A program made the position numbers and the translations under genes. A stretch of DNA of 64,000 nucleotides from Photobacterium leiognathi (lineage in GTDB: Bacteria; Pseudomonadota; Gammaproteobacteria; Enterobacterales; Vibrionaceae): NCBI RefSeq assembly GCF_030685535.1, contig NZ_CP131601.1, positions 2,356,001 through 2,420,000 on the forward strand, written 5' to 3'. The notes beneath the pieces were generated by a model. That model had not been told where the DNA came from. It saw nothing but the letters and a program-made list of their open reading frames with translations, and did no database searches. How positions within the stretch are numbered: the first letter of the stretch is position 1; the number at the start of each line of letters is the position of its first letter. Below are positions 10,844 through 21,831 of this stretch, in pieces.

Positions 10844-11524
10844 ATGATTTTACATGGTGCATCCATTTCACCCTTTGTTCGAAAAATCATGCTAGCGCTG
10901 AATTACAAAGGGATACGCTATGAACTTCAGCCCCTCAACCCTTTCTTAGAAAAAGAGCTTGCTCATAAACGTCATCCGATGGGGAAAGTGCCAGTACTAG
11001 AACATAATGATATAACTGTTATCGATTCAACCGTAATTGCCCATTATCTTGATGATGTTTTCCCTGTCCCACCTTTATACCCAGGTAATGCTAAACAACG
11101 CTCACAAATCCGTTGGTTTGAAGCCTATGCAAGCACACGGGTGACCTCATTAATTGGTGGTGTTTTGTTTTATCAAAAGATATTACGAGAAAAGATGCAG
11201 AGCAAACCCTGTGATGACGAAGCCGTTGAACAATGTATCCATCACCATTTACCTAGCGTATTAAGTTATTTAGAAGAGCAACTACCGAAAGACAATTACG
11301 TGAGTGATCATTTTTCAATGGCAGAAATTAGCTTATGGAGTATTTTCCGTTGCGGTTGGATGGCAGGCTTGAGACTACAACCTCATTACCCTGTTCTACA
11401 CAGTTATTTACAACGAATAGAGCAAGAGCCTTGGATTGCAAATTTTGTCGCCGAGGAAGATCATCAACTTCAAAGCTTTTATTGTGAAGCAATGATCTTA
11501 CCCAATCAGCATAATAAATCGTAG
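10844..11524 (+). CDS. Glutathione S-transferase family protein
   Basis: The protein has 226 residues from the ATG at 10844; an in-frame TTG lies 12 bases upstream and is less likely. It has a thioredoxin-like N-terminal domain (MILHGASISPFVRKIMLALNYKG; GKVPVLEHND; DSTVIAHYLDDVFP), with Ser/Pro in the active-site region instead of a Cys pair. The C-terminal part is all helical (residues 90-215). Members conjugate glutathione or act as non-catalytic GSH-binding proteins; the substrate is unknown. It lies immediately before the convergent yeaC gene, with one base between the stop codons. Confidence 0.85.
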   Translation: MILHGASISPFVRKIMLALNYKGIRYELQPLNPFLEKELAHKRHPMGKVPVLEHNDITVIDSTVIAHYLDDVFPVPPLYPGNAKQRSQIRWFEAYASTRVTSLIGGVLFYQKILREKMQSKPCDDEAVEQCIHHHLPSVLSYLEEQLPKDNYVSDHFSMAEISLWSIFRCGWMAGLRLQPHYPVLHSYLQRIEQEPWIANFVAEEDHQLQSFYCEAMILPNQHNKS

Positions 11525-11525
11525 C

Positions 11526-11831
11526 TTACAGCTCGTCGTGTTCAAACCGTGCAATATCTGATGACGTATTCGATGTACTTTCTGGTGACGTTGCAAATTC
11601 ACGTTTGAATTCTGCTTTCGTTTTAAACTTTATCTCACCACCAGCAGCAACTGTCATATGTTGAGCTTCTGTATTGTATTTAGATTGGTACAGCATCACA
11701 GCCTGCATCGCAGAATCACGTTGCTCAGAGGTTAATGGCGTACCATCAGGCCACTTTCCTGTTTCTACCGCAAATGACATTCGCTCATACACTTCAGGTG
11801 TCATTGCCGCTAATAATTTAGAGACGTCCAT
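11526..11831 (-). CDS. yeaC: YeaC family (DUF1315) protein
   Basis: The protein has 101 residues and is soluble, with the typical start MDVSKLLAAMTPEVYERM followed by ETGKWPDGTPLTSEQRD. No catalytic function is known for the family. In enteric bacteria yeaC lies just before msrB-gapA, and here it is close to both but separated by a lipoprotein gene. The C-terminal tail (SPESTSNTSSDIARFEHDEL) is polar and probably disordered. Confidence 0.85.
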   Translation of the reverse strand: MDVSKLLAAMTPEVYERMSFAVETGKWPDGTPLTSEQRDSAMQAVMLYQSKYNTEAQHMTVAAGGEIKFKTKAEFKREFATSPESTSNTSSDIARFEHDEL

Positions 11832-12051
11832 TCATTCATCCTTATCTTCGCTGTCTATACACAACATCAATATATTTTGTAGCTTATAAAACACGTACTC
11901 ACAGTCAATGCAATACCATAAAACTGCAATCACGATCACATCTTGATAGTTTTATCCAAATAAATTCAACATATTAAAGGCTTAGCGTCGATAACACTAA
12001 GTGACATAGTTATTATTTATTAATACAAGTAACCCATGGATTGGATCACTT

Positions 12052-12915
12052 ATGACGAATAGTTTATTCAATATAAAAAATCGAAACAGAGTAATGCCGA
12101 TAAGGTTACCTTTAACATGCAAGATCCTCACAGGTCTAAGTATCAGTTTACTATTGTCTGGGTGCTTTGAAAGACACCGAACGACTGACAGCCTTTGTGA
12201 AACTTACCCTGCTCTTTGCAAAGAATTAAACGTTAATGATGGTCAATGCCGGATCCAACGTACTACCCTCATTTGGCAACGCTACGATGTACTTAAAAAC
12301 CCAACCGATCAAGAAAAGTTCAAAGAATTAAAAGACACCCAGAAGTATATTTACTGTTTAGAGTATGCCGCACGTATCGAACCTACTGAGCTGAAAGAGC
12401 GTAAAACGATTCGCATGAACGCACTTTATGATAGCTATAACAACATTACTCGATTAAACAACGAACTTGCTTCCTCCAGTGATCCTGAGATTATCTATTA
12501 TCGTTGGAGTCAAGGTGACGAACTGGCTCAAAATCAGTTTCTTGAATTAGAAGGAAAACCAGAGCTAGAAACACCTGATCTACAGCTTGCATTGGCTAGC
12601 TACTACATCAGCAAAGATAAAGATAAAACTTATCAACTCCTGCACCATGCACTCTCTTTGTATAAGAAAAACGAAGTCGTGAATCAGGAAATTATTAAGT
12701 CACTCGCAACCTTATCTCAACAGCAAGAAAAACTAAAAGAAGCCTATATTTGGGTATTAATTGCTAATGACATGAATATGCCTGTTACAAAATCCAAGAA
12801 GGTCGCTAACTTATTTTTATTAACAGAAGATGAACAGAATAGATTAAATAAAAAAGCAACTCATATTTTAGAAAATTTAAGAAATGGCAGTTATAAGCAA
12901 AACATGGTCAATTAA
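12052..12915 (+). CDS. DUF2989-type lipoprotein
   Basis: The protein has 287 residues from the first ATG; an internal ATG at 12094 (MPIRLPLTCKILTGLSISL...) gives a tighter lipoprotein signal and is a good alternative start. The lipobox is LLLSGC. Cysteines soon after the anchor (CETYPALCKEL, DGQCRIQ) may form disulfides. The rest is helical and reminiscent of a tetratricopeptide/Sel1-like repeat arrangement (residues 150-270). It resembles the DUF2989 family of Vibrionaceae lipoproteins, function unknown. It is monocistronic, converging on msrB. Confidence 0.75.
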   Translation: MTNSLFNIKNRNRVMPIRLPLTCKILTGLSISLLLSGCFERHRTTDSLCETYPALCKELNVNDGQCRIQRTTLIWQRYDVLKNPTDQEKFKELKDTQKYIYCLEYAARIEPTELKERKTIRMNALYDSYNNITRLNNELASSSDPEIIYYRWSQGDELAQNQFLELEGKPELETPDLQLALASYYISKDKDKTYQLLHHALSLYKKNEVVNQEIIKSLATLSQQQEKLKEAYIWVLIANDMNMPVTKSKKVANLFLLTEDEQNRLNKKATHILENLRNGSYKQNMVN

Positions 12916-13015
12916 AATTTAGTTGTAAAAATCAAATAATCTTGTAATTAATAAAATAGAGCAATTAACTATTAAATTTATTTAATAACTTAAGCCCAAA
13001 ATATCTATATTATTT

Positions 13016-13050
13016 GAGTGACGATAAACTTTTATATATTACCGTCACTC
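13016..13050. terminator. Inverted repeat between the DUF2989-type gene and msrB
   Basis: GAGTGACG (13016-13023) and CGTCACTC (13043-13050) form a perfect 8-bp stem around a 19-base AT loop. It sits between two convergent genes, just past the msrB end, and probably terminates one or both. The U-tract is weak, so confidence is moderate. Confidence 0.5.
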
Positions 13051-13057
13051 ATACGTT

Positions 13058-13447
13058 TTATTTATCTGCAAAAATCAGAGAAACAGAATTAACGCAGTAA
13101 CGTTCACCTGTCGTTTTAGGCCCATCCGTAAAAACATGCCCAAGGTGACTATCACAATGCTTACAGCGAATTTCTATTCGCTGCATACCATGGCTATTAT
13201 CTTCTAAATAAGTAATACAGTTATCATCAATAGGCGCATCAAAGCTAGGCCAGCCGCACCCTGAGTCATATTTATTCGCAGATGAAAACAGTGGAGACTC
13301 ACAACAAACGCATGAATAAATACCCGTTTTATGATTATGAAGAAGCGTACCACTAAAGGGAGGTTCGGTAGCCTGTTGTCGACAAACTTGATAAGCCTCT
13401 GCTGATAATTTCTTTTGCCAATAAGTATCAGGTTTATTTTTCATCAC
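13058..13447 (-). CDS. msrB: Peptide-methionine (R)-S-oxide reductase MsrB
   Basis: The protein has 129 residues. It has two zinc-binding Cys pairs (CVCC near residue 47 and CKHC near residue 95) and the catalytic Cys in [11 protein letters not shown] near the C-terminus. SGCGWPSF and LGHVFTDGP are family signatures. It reduces methionine-R-sulfoxide in oxidised proteins using thioredoxin. It is divergent from gapA, the order seen in E. coli (yeaC-msrB-gapA). Confidence 0.95.
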   Translation of the reverse strand: MMKNKPDTYWQKKLSAEAYQVCRQQATEPPFSGTLLHNHKTGIYSCVCCESPLFSSANKYDSGCGWPSFDAPIDDNCITYLEDNSHGMQRIEIRCKHCDSHLGHVFTDGPKTTGERYCVNSVSLIFADK

Positions 13448-14774
<1,327 letters not shown>

Positions 14775-15094
14775 TGTAAGCATTAGCTAGCTTTCTTTGA
14801 AAGCCAATAAAAAGGCGGCGCATTAAGCGGCGCCTTTTTTGTATCTCAACAACATCGATGTAATATTACGAAAATTTCGATGCCTATCATCGAGTTAATT
14901 TAGATGCGTTCGATAACAAAAAGCGTATGATGGTGATCGCTTAGATACTCCTCTCTTTAACCTTCACAAATTTAACAAATAAGTTTTCATATTTTTTGAT
15001 ATTTTAAAAATAAAAATAAGTCCCTATCCCTTTATCTTCAACACTCATGCTAAACGAATAGGCTCTTTGAATTTTTAACTTTTAAGGAACGAAG
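14775..15094. promoter_or_regulatory. gapA-yeaD intergenic region
   Basis: This 320-base spacer contains the gapA terminator at its left end. The remainder (14845-15094) is AT-rich, with scattered ATCGATG/CATCGA repeats near 14863-14900 but no recognised operator or RNA. yeaD must have its own promoter here; AAGGA precedes the yeaD start. Confidence 0.4.
14809..14841 (+). terminator. Terminator after gapA
   Basis: The arms AAAAAGGCG and CGCCTTTTT (with an extra CGC/GCG pairing inside after one mismatch) surround ATTAA and end in a T run. It lies 35 bases past the gapA stop codon. Confidence 0.88.
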
Positions 15095-15967
15095 ATGAAT
15101 TTACGTCAACTTTCTACTGTTAATGCATTATCAGATCACGTCACTGTGTGTGAGTATCAAGGAATTAGCATTATTCGTGTCATTCACCCGCTTGCAGAAG
15201 TCGGTATTTCACTGCATGGCGGCCACTTAATTTGGTTCAAACCTGCTGGTGAAAAAGACATTATTTGGATAAGTGAAAATGCTGAATTCGATACGCAGAA
15301 AGCTATTCGTGGTGGTATTCCCGTCTGTTGGCCTTGGTTTGGTAAAGCAGGTACGCCATCTCATGGCTTTGCACGTACTTCTCAATGGACATTGCAAGAG
15401 CATCGTGAAAATGAAAATGGTGTGATCGTCAGTCTGCAGCTTGAAGATAACGAAGAAACACGTGCAATTTGGCCGCATAAGTTCAGCAACGTGCTAACTT
15501 TCGAAATTGGTACAGAGCTAAAAGTCAGCCTCACTTCGACTAACACAGACAGCCAGCCTTGGTCTTACGGCGGTGCTCTACATACTTATTTTGATATTGC
15601 AGATATTAACAATATTGAAATTACAGGAATGGGAGCAACCTACCTTGATAGCACCCAGCAAGGTAAAGCATGTGAAGGCGGTGATGTACTAACATTCACC
15701 AGCGAAACGGATCGTGTATATACACAACCTGAAGCAACCATTACGATCAACGATAAAAACAATAAGCGTAATATCTTAGTGACTAACGAAGGTCATAACG
15801 CCGCAGTAATTTGGAATCCATGGCAAGAGCTGTCAATCAGCATGGGTGATATGGCTGATAATAGCTTTGAAACCATGGTGTGTGTGGAATCTACCATCCA
15901 CCAACCAGGTATTGAACTTGCACCTGGTCAATCACATACCCTAGCAACAACAGTCGTTAGCAAGTAA
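15095..15967 (+). CDS. yeaD: D-hexose-6-phosphate mutarotase (YeaD family)
   Basis: The protein has 290 residues of the aldose-1-epimerase fold. Visible family features include GGHLIWFKP, RGGIPVCWPWFG, HGFARTSQW (active-site His) and AVIWNPW. The enzyme interconverts alpha and beta anomers of glucose-6-phosphate and related sugar phosphates. It follows gapA as in enterics, but as a separate transcript because a terminator intervenes. AAGGAACGAAG before the ATG is a good ribosome binding site. Confidence 0.92.
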   Translation: MNLRQLSTVNALSDHVTVCEYQGISIIRVIHPLAEVGISLHGGHLIWFKPAGEKDIIWISENAEFDTQKAIRGGIPVCWPWFGKAGTPSHGFARTSQWTLQEHRENENGVIVSLQLEDNEETRAIWPHKFSNVLTFEIGTELKVSLTSTNTDSQPWSYGGALHTYFDIADINNIEITGMGATYLDSTQQGKACEGGDVLTFTSETDRVYTQPEATITINDKNNKRNILVTNEGHNAAVIWNPWQELSISMGDMADNSFETMVCVESTIHQPGIELAPGQSHTLATTVVSK

Positions 15968-15974
15968 TAATCCT

Positions 15975-16005
15975 GAGCCGCGAGCGATTATAACGCTCGT
16001 GGCTT
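15975..16005. terminator. Bidirectional hairpin between yeaD and the VOC gene
   Basis: AGCCGCGAGCG and CGCTCGTGGCT pair with one G-T pair around ATTATAA. It lies 8 bases past the yeaD stop, with its other arm touching the stop codon of the convergent VOC gene. There is no strong T run. Confidence 0.55.
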
Positions 16006-16384
16006 ATGCATACATTTTAGCTGTTGCTTCAATTAACACCCAACCATTACCATCAGGATCGTTAAATGTCGCAAACTTTCCGCCAACTAAGTTAACAATA
16101 CTCGACAACAGCACTCCTCTCTGTGTTAGCTCATTATAAGTTGATTGGATATCATCGGTTTGTACAACTAACCCTTGTACCGTTCCCGCTTTCATTCCGC
16201 CAAAAGGCATGACTAAACTTATCGTTGTTTCCGCACCTCTAGGCGCAAGTTGAAGCCAACGTTTTTGATTGTTCGTACAATGATCACGGATTAATTCAAA
16301 ACCAAGAGCATCGCGATAAAACTTTAACGCTTGGTTTTGATCTGAAACCGGAATAGAAACCGTATCGACACGCGAAATTGTCAT
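16004..16384 (-). CDS. VOC (glyoxalase/bleomycin resistance/dioxygenase) superfamily protein
   Basis: The protein has 126 residues, a single VOC domain of two beta-alpha-beta-beta-beta modules. ISRVDTVSIPVSDQNQALKFYRDALGFEL opens the first and FATFNDPDGNGWVLIEA closes the second. Such proteins are metal-dependent lyases, isomerases, dioxygenases or antibiotic-binding proteins; nothing here selects one. It is monocistronic and converges on yeaD. Confidence 0.85.
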   Translation of the reverse strand: MTISRVDTVSIPVSDQNQALKFYRDALGFELIRDHCTNNQKRWLQLAPRGAETTISLVMPFGGMKAGTVQGLVVQTDDIQSTYNELTQRGVLLSSIVNLVGGKFATFNDPDGNGWVLIEATAKMYA

Positions 16385-16913
16385 TCATCACCTACCTATC
16401 CAATTTTTATTCTTCCCCTCATTTCAGCTTATGCCAGACAGCAAAATTTCGTGTAAAAAAAAACGAATTAACTCAAATACACAAAAATATTCTCAATTCT
16501 TGTTTTCGAATTGCAATAAATTCAAAAAAGACAAATAAAACCAAATCTAACCAAATTAACCATACATTAATTTGTTAAATATTTTTATTGCACTTTTTTA
16601 AGCTAAGAAAAAATAATTTAGCAATAATATTAGTTTTAAATAATATCAATCTTACTGGATATGCCCTCGCGACAAAAAATCATGCTTCTTTAGCTAGAAA
16701 AGGCCTTGCAGAACCCATTCCATAAGAGGATAGTAAGGATGAAAGCTTAAAAAATAAGCAATTATTTTAGCCTTCGCTTAGTATTTTTATTTTAAAATCA
16801 TTAACTCAGTACAGCAAATTGAGTAGTTCAGTCTAGGCTTACAGTAAGGGATGTAAAAAGAGGTTGATTTTCGTCCTGTCTAAATGATCTAAGAACGATT
16901 CAGGGGGCATACC
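16385..16913. promoter_or_regulatory. Long AT-rich region upstream of prkA
   Basis: This is a 529-base gap between the divergent VOC and prkA genes. It should contain the prkA promoter; in E. coli the homologous operon is stationary-phase controlled. No convincing sigma-54 (GG-N10-GC) or sigma-70 pair could be chosen by eye. A small frame at 16378-16578 has no ribosome binding site and a biased, low-complexity product, and is not called. AGGGGG precedes the prkA ATG. Confidence 0.4.
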
Positions 16914-18849
16914 ATGAGTATTTTTGACCACTATCGTCAACGCTATGAAGAATCCAAGGACGAAGAACTTTCATTACAAGAGTTCCTTGAGATATGTCGA
17001 AACGATCGCAGTGCCTATGTAAACGCCGCAGAGCGTCTATTAATGGCTATCGGTGAACCAGAAATGATTGATACTGCGCAAGATCCACACCTTAGCCGTC
17101 TTTTCTCTAATCGTGTCATCTCGCGCTATAAAACCTTCGAAGATTTCTATGGTATGGAAGATGCCATAGAACAAATCGTGTCCTACTTAAAGCATGCCGC
17201 ACAAGGGCTCGAAGAACGTAAGCAAATTCTTTATTTACTCGGCCCTGTAGGTGGTGGTAAATCATCACTGGCTGAAAAACTCAAAAGCTTGATGCAAAAA
17301 GTGCCTATCTATATTCTGACAGCGAATGGAGAACGTAGTCCTGTTAATGATCACCCTTTCTGCTTATTCGACAAGAATGAAGATGGTGAACTACTTTCCA
17401 GTGAATACAATATTCCAGCACGTTACCTTAATACCATTATGTCACCATGGGCAGCTAAGCGTCTTCATGAGTTTGGTGGTGATATTACCCAATTTAAAGT
17501 TGTAAAAGTACGTCCATCCATTCTTGATCAAGTCGGTATCGCGAAGACAGAGCCTGGTGATGAAAATAACCAAGATATCTCATCGCTAGTCGGTAAAGTC
17601 GATATTCGAAAACTTGAATATTATTCACAAGATGATCCTGATGCTTATAGCTACTCTGGCGCCTTATGTAAGGCAAACCAAGGGTTAATGGAGTTTGTAG
17701 AGATGTTTAAAGCACCACTAAAAGTGCTTCACCCTCTACTTACCGCCACTCAAGAAGGTAACTATAACGGTACTGAAGGGTTATCCGCATTACCGTTTGA
17801 TGGCATGATCCTCGCCCACTCCAATGAATCAGAATGGCAAAGCTTCAGAAATAACAAAACCAATGAGGCATTTTTAGACCGAGTATATATCGTAAAAGTC
17901 CCTTACTGTTTACGTGTTTCTGAAGAGATAAAAATTTACGAGAAGCTACTCCAAAGCAGTGAGCTTTCTGCCGCACCATGTTCACCAAGTACACTGGATA
18001 TTCTCGCTCGTTTCTCAGTACTATCACGCTTAAAAGAGCCTGAAAACTCAAGCGTTTACTCTAAGATGCGCGTGTATGACGGCGAAACCTTAAAAGATAC
18101 CGATCCTAAAGCGAAGTCATACCAAGAGTACCGTGATTACGCTGGGGTTGATGAAGGTATGAATGGGCTTTCTACCCGTTTTGCATTCAAAATCTTATCT
18201 CGTGTGTTTAACTTCGATCACTCAGAAGTTGCAGCAAACCCAGTACATTTATTCTATGTCCTTGAGCAACAAATCGAGCGTGAGCAATTCCCGCAAGATG
18301 TTGCAGAGAAGTACCTCGAACATTTGAAAGGCTTCTTGACACCGAAATATGTGGAATTCATTGGTAAAGAAATCCAAACCGCTTATCTTGAATCTTACTC
18401 TGAATACGGTCAAAACATCTTTGATCGCTACGTGAGCTATGCTGATTTCTGGATCCAAGATCAGGAATACCGCGATCCTGAAACAGGTCAATTGTTTGAT
18501 CGCGCTGCACTGAATAACGAACTTGAGAAAATCGAGAAACCTGCCGGGATCAGTAACCCGAAAGATTTCCGAAACGAAATCGTTAATTTCGTCTTACGTG
18601 CTCGCGCAAACAATGCTAAGCAAAAACCCTAATTGGACTAGCTATGAGAAACTTCGCACTGTGATTGAGAAGAAAATGTTCTCAAATACAGAAGAGTTAC
18701 TACCCGTTATTTCATTCAACGCAAAAACATCCACTGATGAGCAGAAAAAACATGATGATTTTGTCGCTCGCATGATGGAAAAAGGCTATACCCGCAAGCA
18801 AGTACGTTTATTGTCTGAATGGTATTTACGCGTACGTAAATCGTCGTAA
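16914..18849 (+). CDS. prkA: PrkA/YeaG serine protein kinase, frame broken near residue 570
   Basis: The intact first frame gives 572 residues (16914-18632), an AAA-type domain with Walker A GPVGGGKSS and the PrkA signature EGNYNGTEGLSALPFDG. The missing family C-terminus (NPNWTSYEKLRTVIEKKMFS through YLRVRKSS) continues in the next frame to 18849. Removing one A from the AAAAA run at 18622-18626 joins both into exactly 644 residues, the length of E. coli YeaG. As sequenced, the product ends early at TAA 18630-18632. It is first gene of the prkA-yeaH-spoVR operon, acting in starvation and stress adaptation in E. coli. The break may be real, a sequencing error, or a +1 shift at CCC-TAA. Confidence 0.9.
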
Positions 18850-18877
18850 GCCAGCAGAAATAAGATAAGGGGGAGCT

Positions 18878-20149
18878 ATGGCACATTTTATTGACCGCAG
18901 GCTTAATGGTAAAAATAAAAGCACGGTGAATCGCCAACGCTTTTTACGTCGCCATAAGCAGCAGATCAAAGAATCTATCGCAGATGCTGTGAATAAACGT
19001 TCTATCACTGATGTCGATAGCGGCGAAGATATTACGATCCCATCGCGTGATATTCGTGAACCTAGCTTTCACCAAGGCAAAGGTGGACAACGTGATATTG
19101 TTCACCCTGGCAATGACCAATTTACCCCAGGCGATCGTATTGAACGACCGCCTGGCGGTGCTGGTCAAGGCGGCGCTGGTGAAGGACAAGCCAGCCCAGA
19201 TGGTGAAGGACAAGACGAATTTGTATTCCAGATATCAAAAGATGAATATCTTGATCTGCTATTTGAAGACTTAGAATTACCTAACCTTCAAAAGAATCAA
19301 ATGAACAAAATCGTTGAATGGAAGACATTTCGTTCTGGTTATAAATCACAAGGGGTTCCAGCCAATATTGCAATAGTGAAAACACTGCAGAATTCACTTG
19401 CTAGACGTACTGCAATGACCGCTGGTAAACGACGTAAACTACAAGAGTTAGAGCAGGCGTTAACTCTATTATTTAATACAGAGCCTGCACAACCCTTTGA
19501 AGAAGAAAGAATAAAAAAAGAAATCGAAGTCTTACGCCAGAAGATCAACCGAACACCTTTCATTGATACTTTTGATCTTCGTTATAAAAATTATGAACGT
19601 CGCCCACAACCATCAAGCCAAGCTGTCATGTTTTGTTTAATGGATGTCTCAGGTTCGATGGATCAAGCCACCAAAGACATTGCTAAACGCTTTTACATTT
19701 TGTTGTATTTGTTCTTAAACCGAACTTATAAAAATGTCGATGTCGTGTTTATTCGCCATCATACCCAAGCCAAAGAAGTGGATGAACATGAGTTTTTCTA
19801 CTCTCAAGAAACTGGGGGAACCATTGTTTCTAGTGCGCTACGTATGATGGATGACATCGTGAAAAAACGTTATCGCCCAGAAGAGTGGAACATCTATGCC
19901 GCGCAAGCGTCAGATGGCGATAATTGGGCTGACGATTCACCAGGTTGCCGAGAGCTACTTGATAAACATATCTTGCCGCTATCTCGTTATTATTCTTATA
20001 TAGAAATCACACGACGAGCACACCAAACACTATGGCGAGAATATGAAACACTACAAAATAGCCATGACAACTTTGCTATGCAAAACATACGGACTGTGGA
20101 TGATATTTTCCCAGTATTTAGAGAGCTATTTAAAAAACAAGTGAGTTAA
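18878..20149 (+). CDS. yeaH: UPF0229 protein YeaH
   Basis: The protein has 423 residues (E. coli YeaH 427). It has a basic N-terminus ([22 protein letters not shown]), a Gly/Gln-rich flexible region around residues 85-110, and a C-terminal von Willebrand A-like fold with the metal-site motif [11 protein letters not shown] near residue 250. Function is not established; it co-occurs with PrkA and SpoVR across bacteria and may be part of the same phosphorylation pathway. It starts 28 bases after the end of the repaired prkA frame, behind AGGGGGAGCT, a strong ribosome binding site. Confidence 0.93.
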   Translation: MAHFIDRRLNGKNKSTVNRQRFLRRHKQQIKESIADAVNKRSITDVDSGEDITIPSRDIREPSFHQGKGGQRDIVHPGNDQFTPGDRIERPPGGAGQGGAGEGQASPDGEGQDEFVFQISKDEYLDLLFEDLELPNLQKNQMNKIVEWKTFRSGYKSQGVPANIAIVKTLQNSLARRTAMTAGKRRKLQELEQALTLLFNTEPAQPFEEERIKKEIEVLRQKINRTPFIDTFDLRYKNYERRPQPSSQAVMFCLMDVSGSMDQATKDIAKRFYILLYLFLNRTYKNVDVVFIRHHTQAKEVDEHEFFYSQETGGTIVSSALRMMDDIVKKRYRPEEWNIYAAQASDGDNWADDSPGCRELLDKHILPLSRYYSYIEITRRAHQTLWREYETLQNSHDNFAMQNIRTVDDIFPVFRELFKKQVS

Positions 20150-20174
20150 CAGTATCAATTCACTACAAGATAGT

Positions 20175-20200
20175 TAGCGATATTAATAACGATATCGCTA
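20175..20200 (+). other. Perfect inverted repeat between yeaH and spoVR
   Basis: TAGCGATAT (20175-20183) and ATATCGCTA (20192-20200) flank an 8-base loop in the 93-base gap between two operon genes. There is no T run, so it is more likely an RNA stability or processing hairpin, or a protein site, than a terminator. Confidence 0.5.
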
Positions 20201-20242
20201 CTCTTCTGGCTAGTATCAACGCGCTTAAAGGGGAGCAAAGTA

Positions 20243-21772
20243 ATGAATACTAATACAAAAACAAAACCACTCAGCGATGGGCCGGATTGGACGTTTGACT
20301 TATTAGAACAATACCACGTTGAAATAAAGCGAGTTGCAGAACACTATCGTCTTGATGCCTATCCTAACCAAATTGAAATTATCACGGCAGAACAAATGAT
20401 GGATGCCTACTCCAGTATTGGTATGCCTATCAATTATCACCACTGGTCCTTTGGTAAACGCTTCATTGAAACCGAACGAGGCTACAAACATGGGCAAATG
20501 GGACTCGCCTATGAGATCGTCATCAATTCAGATCCCTGCATTGCTTACCTGATGGAAGAAAACACCATTACGATGCAAGCATTAGTGATGGCTCATGCCT
20601 GTTATGGACATAACTCCTTTTTTAAGGGCAATTACTTATTTAAAACATGGACTGATGCGAGCTCCATTATTGATTACCTACTCTTCGCGCGAAAATACAT
20701 TACTGAATGTGAAGAAAAATACGGCGTCGATGATGTAGAAAAACTGCTCGATTCCTGTCACGCACTGATGAACTATGGGGTTGATCGTTACAAACGCCCA
20801 CAAAAAATTTCATTAGTTGAAGAAAAGGCACGTCAAAAAGCACGTGAAGATTACTTACAATCGCAAGTTAATGCGCTATGGCGAACCATTCCGACCCAAA
20901 TAGAAAAAGAAACCGTTATCGAAGAAGAACGTTTTCCATCAGAGCCTCAGGAAAATATTCTCTACTTCTTTGAAAAACATGCGCCTTTACTTGAGCCATG
21001 GCAACGCGAGCTTGTGCGTATAGTGAGGAAGGTAAGCCAGTACTTCTATCCGCAAAAACAAACCCAAGTGATGAATGAAGGCTGGGCAACATTTTGGCAT
21101 TACACTATCTTAAATCACTTGTTTGATGAAGGATTAGTGACTGAGCGCTTCATTATGGAGTTTCTCCATAGCCACACCAACGTTGTCGCGCAACCTGAAT
21201 ATAACAGCCCATATTATTCTGGGATCAACCCTTATGCGCTAGGCTTTGCCATGTTCCAAGATATCAGGCGTATTTGTGAGGAGCCGACAGAGGAAGATAA
21301 ATACTGGTTCCCAGATATCGCAGGCTCAAATTGGTTAGACACCTTGCACTTTGCAATGGAAAACTTTAAAGACGAAAGCTTTATTAGCCAGTTTCTTTCA
21401 CCTAAAGTCATGCGAGACTTTAAACTGTTTGCGGTAAATGATGATGATCGCCATAACTATGTTGAGGTCAGTGCTATACATAATGAAGAAGGCTACCGTG
21501 CGATCAGAGAAAAATTATCATCACAATATAATTTAAGTAATAACGAGCCAAATATCCAAGTCTGGAATGTGGCCTTACGAGGCGATAGATCATTAACTCT
21601 ACGCTATATTCCACATAATCGTATTCCATTAGCTGATAGCCATAAAGAAGTGATCAAACATTTGCACCGATTATGGGGATTTGATGTCACGCTCGAAGAA
21701 GAGTTACCTGATGGGCGTACGCAAATCATGGCAACGTGTCCAATCAGGACCCAATATAATACGGATATTTAA
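20243..21772 (+). CDS. ycgB: SpoVR family protein (YcgB)
   Basis: The protein has 509 residues, the same size as E. coli YcgB. Family features include DAYPNQIEIITAEQMMDAY, YHHWSFGKRF, AHACYGHNSFFKGN and MNEGWATFWHY. The conserved His/Glu motifs suggest a metal site. The family is named after a Bacillus sporulation gene; its biochemical role is unknown. It is third gene of the prkA-yeaH-spoVR operon, behind AAAGGGGAGC. In E. coli the homologue is separate from yeaGH and lies next to fadR; here it is both in the operon and near fadR. Confidence 0.94.
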   Translation: MNTNTKTKPLSDGPDWTFDLLEQYHVEIKRVAEHYRLDAYPNQIEIITAEQMMDAYSSIGMPINYHHWSFGKRFIETERGYKHGQMGLAYEIVINSDPCIAYLMEENTITMQALVMAHACYGHNSFFKGNYLFKTWTDASSIIDYLLFARKYITECEEKYGVDDVEKLLDSCHALMNYGVDRYKRPQKISLVEEKARQKAREDYLQSQVNALWRTIPTQIEKETVIEEERFPSEPQENILYFFEKHAPLLEPWQRELVRIVRKVSQYFYPQKQTQVMNEGWATFWHYTILNHLFDEGLVTERFIMEFLHSHTNVVAQPEYNSPYYSGINPYALGFAMFQDIRRICEEPTEEDKYWFPDIAGSNWLDTLHFAMENFKDESFISQFLSPKVMRDFKLFAVNDDDRHNYVEVSAIHNEEGYRAIREKLSSQYNLSNNEPNIQVWNVALRGDRSLTLRYIPHNRIPLADSHKEVIKHLHRLWGFDVTLEEELPDGRTQIMATCPIRTQYNTDI

Positions 21773-21787
21773 TTATCTCTCATCATT

Positions 21788-21820
21788 AAAAATGCCACTG
21801 CTTCTAACAGTGGCATTTTA
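21788..21820. terminator. Bidirectional terminator between spoVR and the barrel gene
   Basis: The stem AAAATGCCACTG / CAGTGGCATTTT around CTTCTAA lies between two convergent genes, with A/T tracts on both sides. Confidence 0.88.
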
Positions 21821-21831
21821 TATATCTATTA

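Noticed and set aside
16378..16578. 66-residue frame upstream of prkA
   Set aside because: Overlaps the VOC gene start, has no ribosome binding site, and its Lys/Asn/Thr-rich product looks like translated AT-rich spacer.
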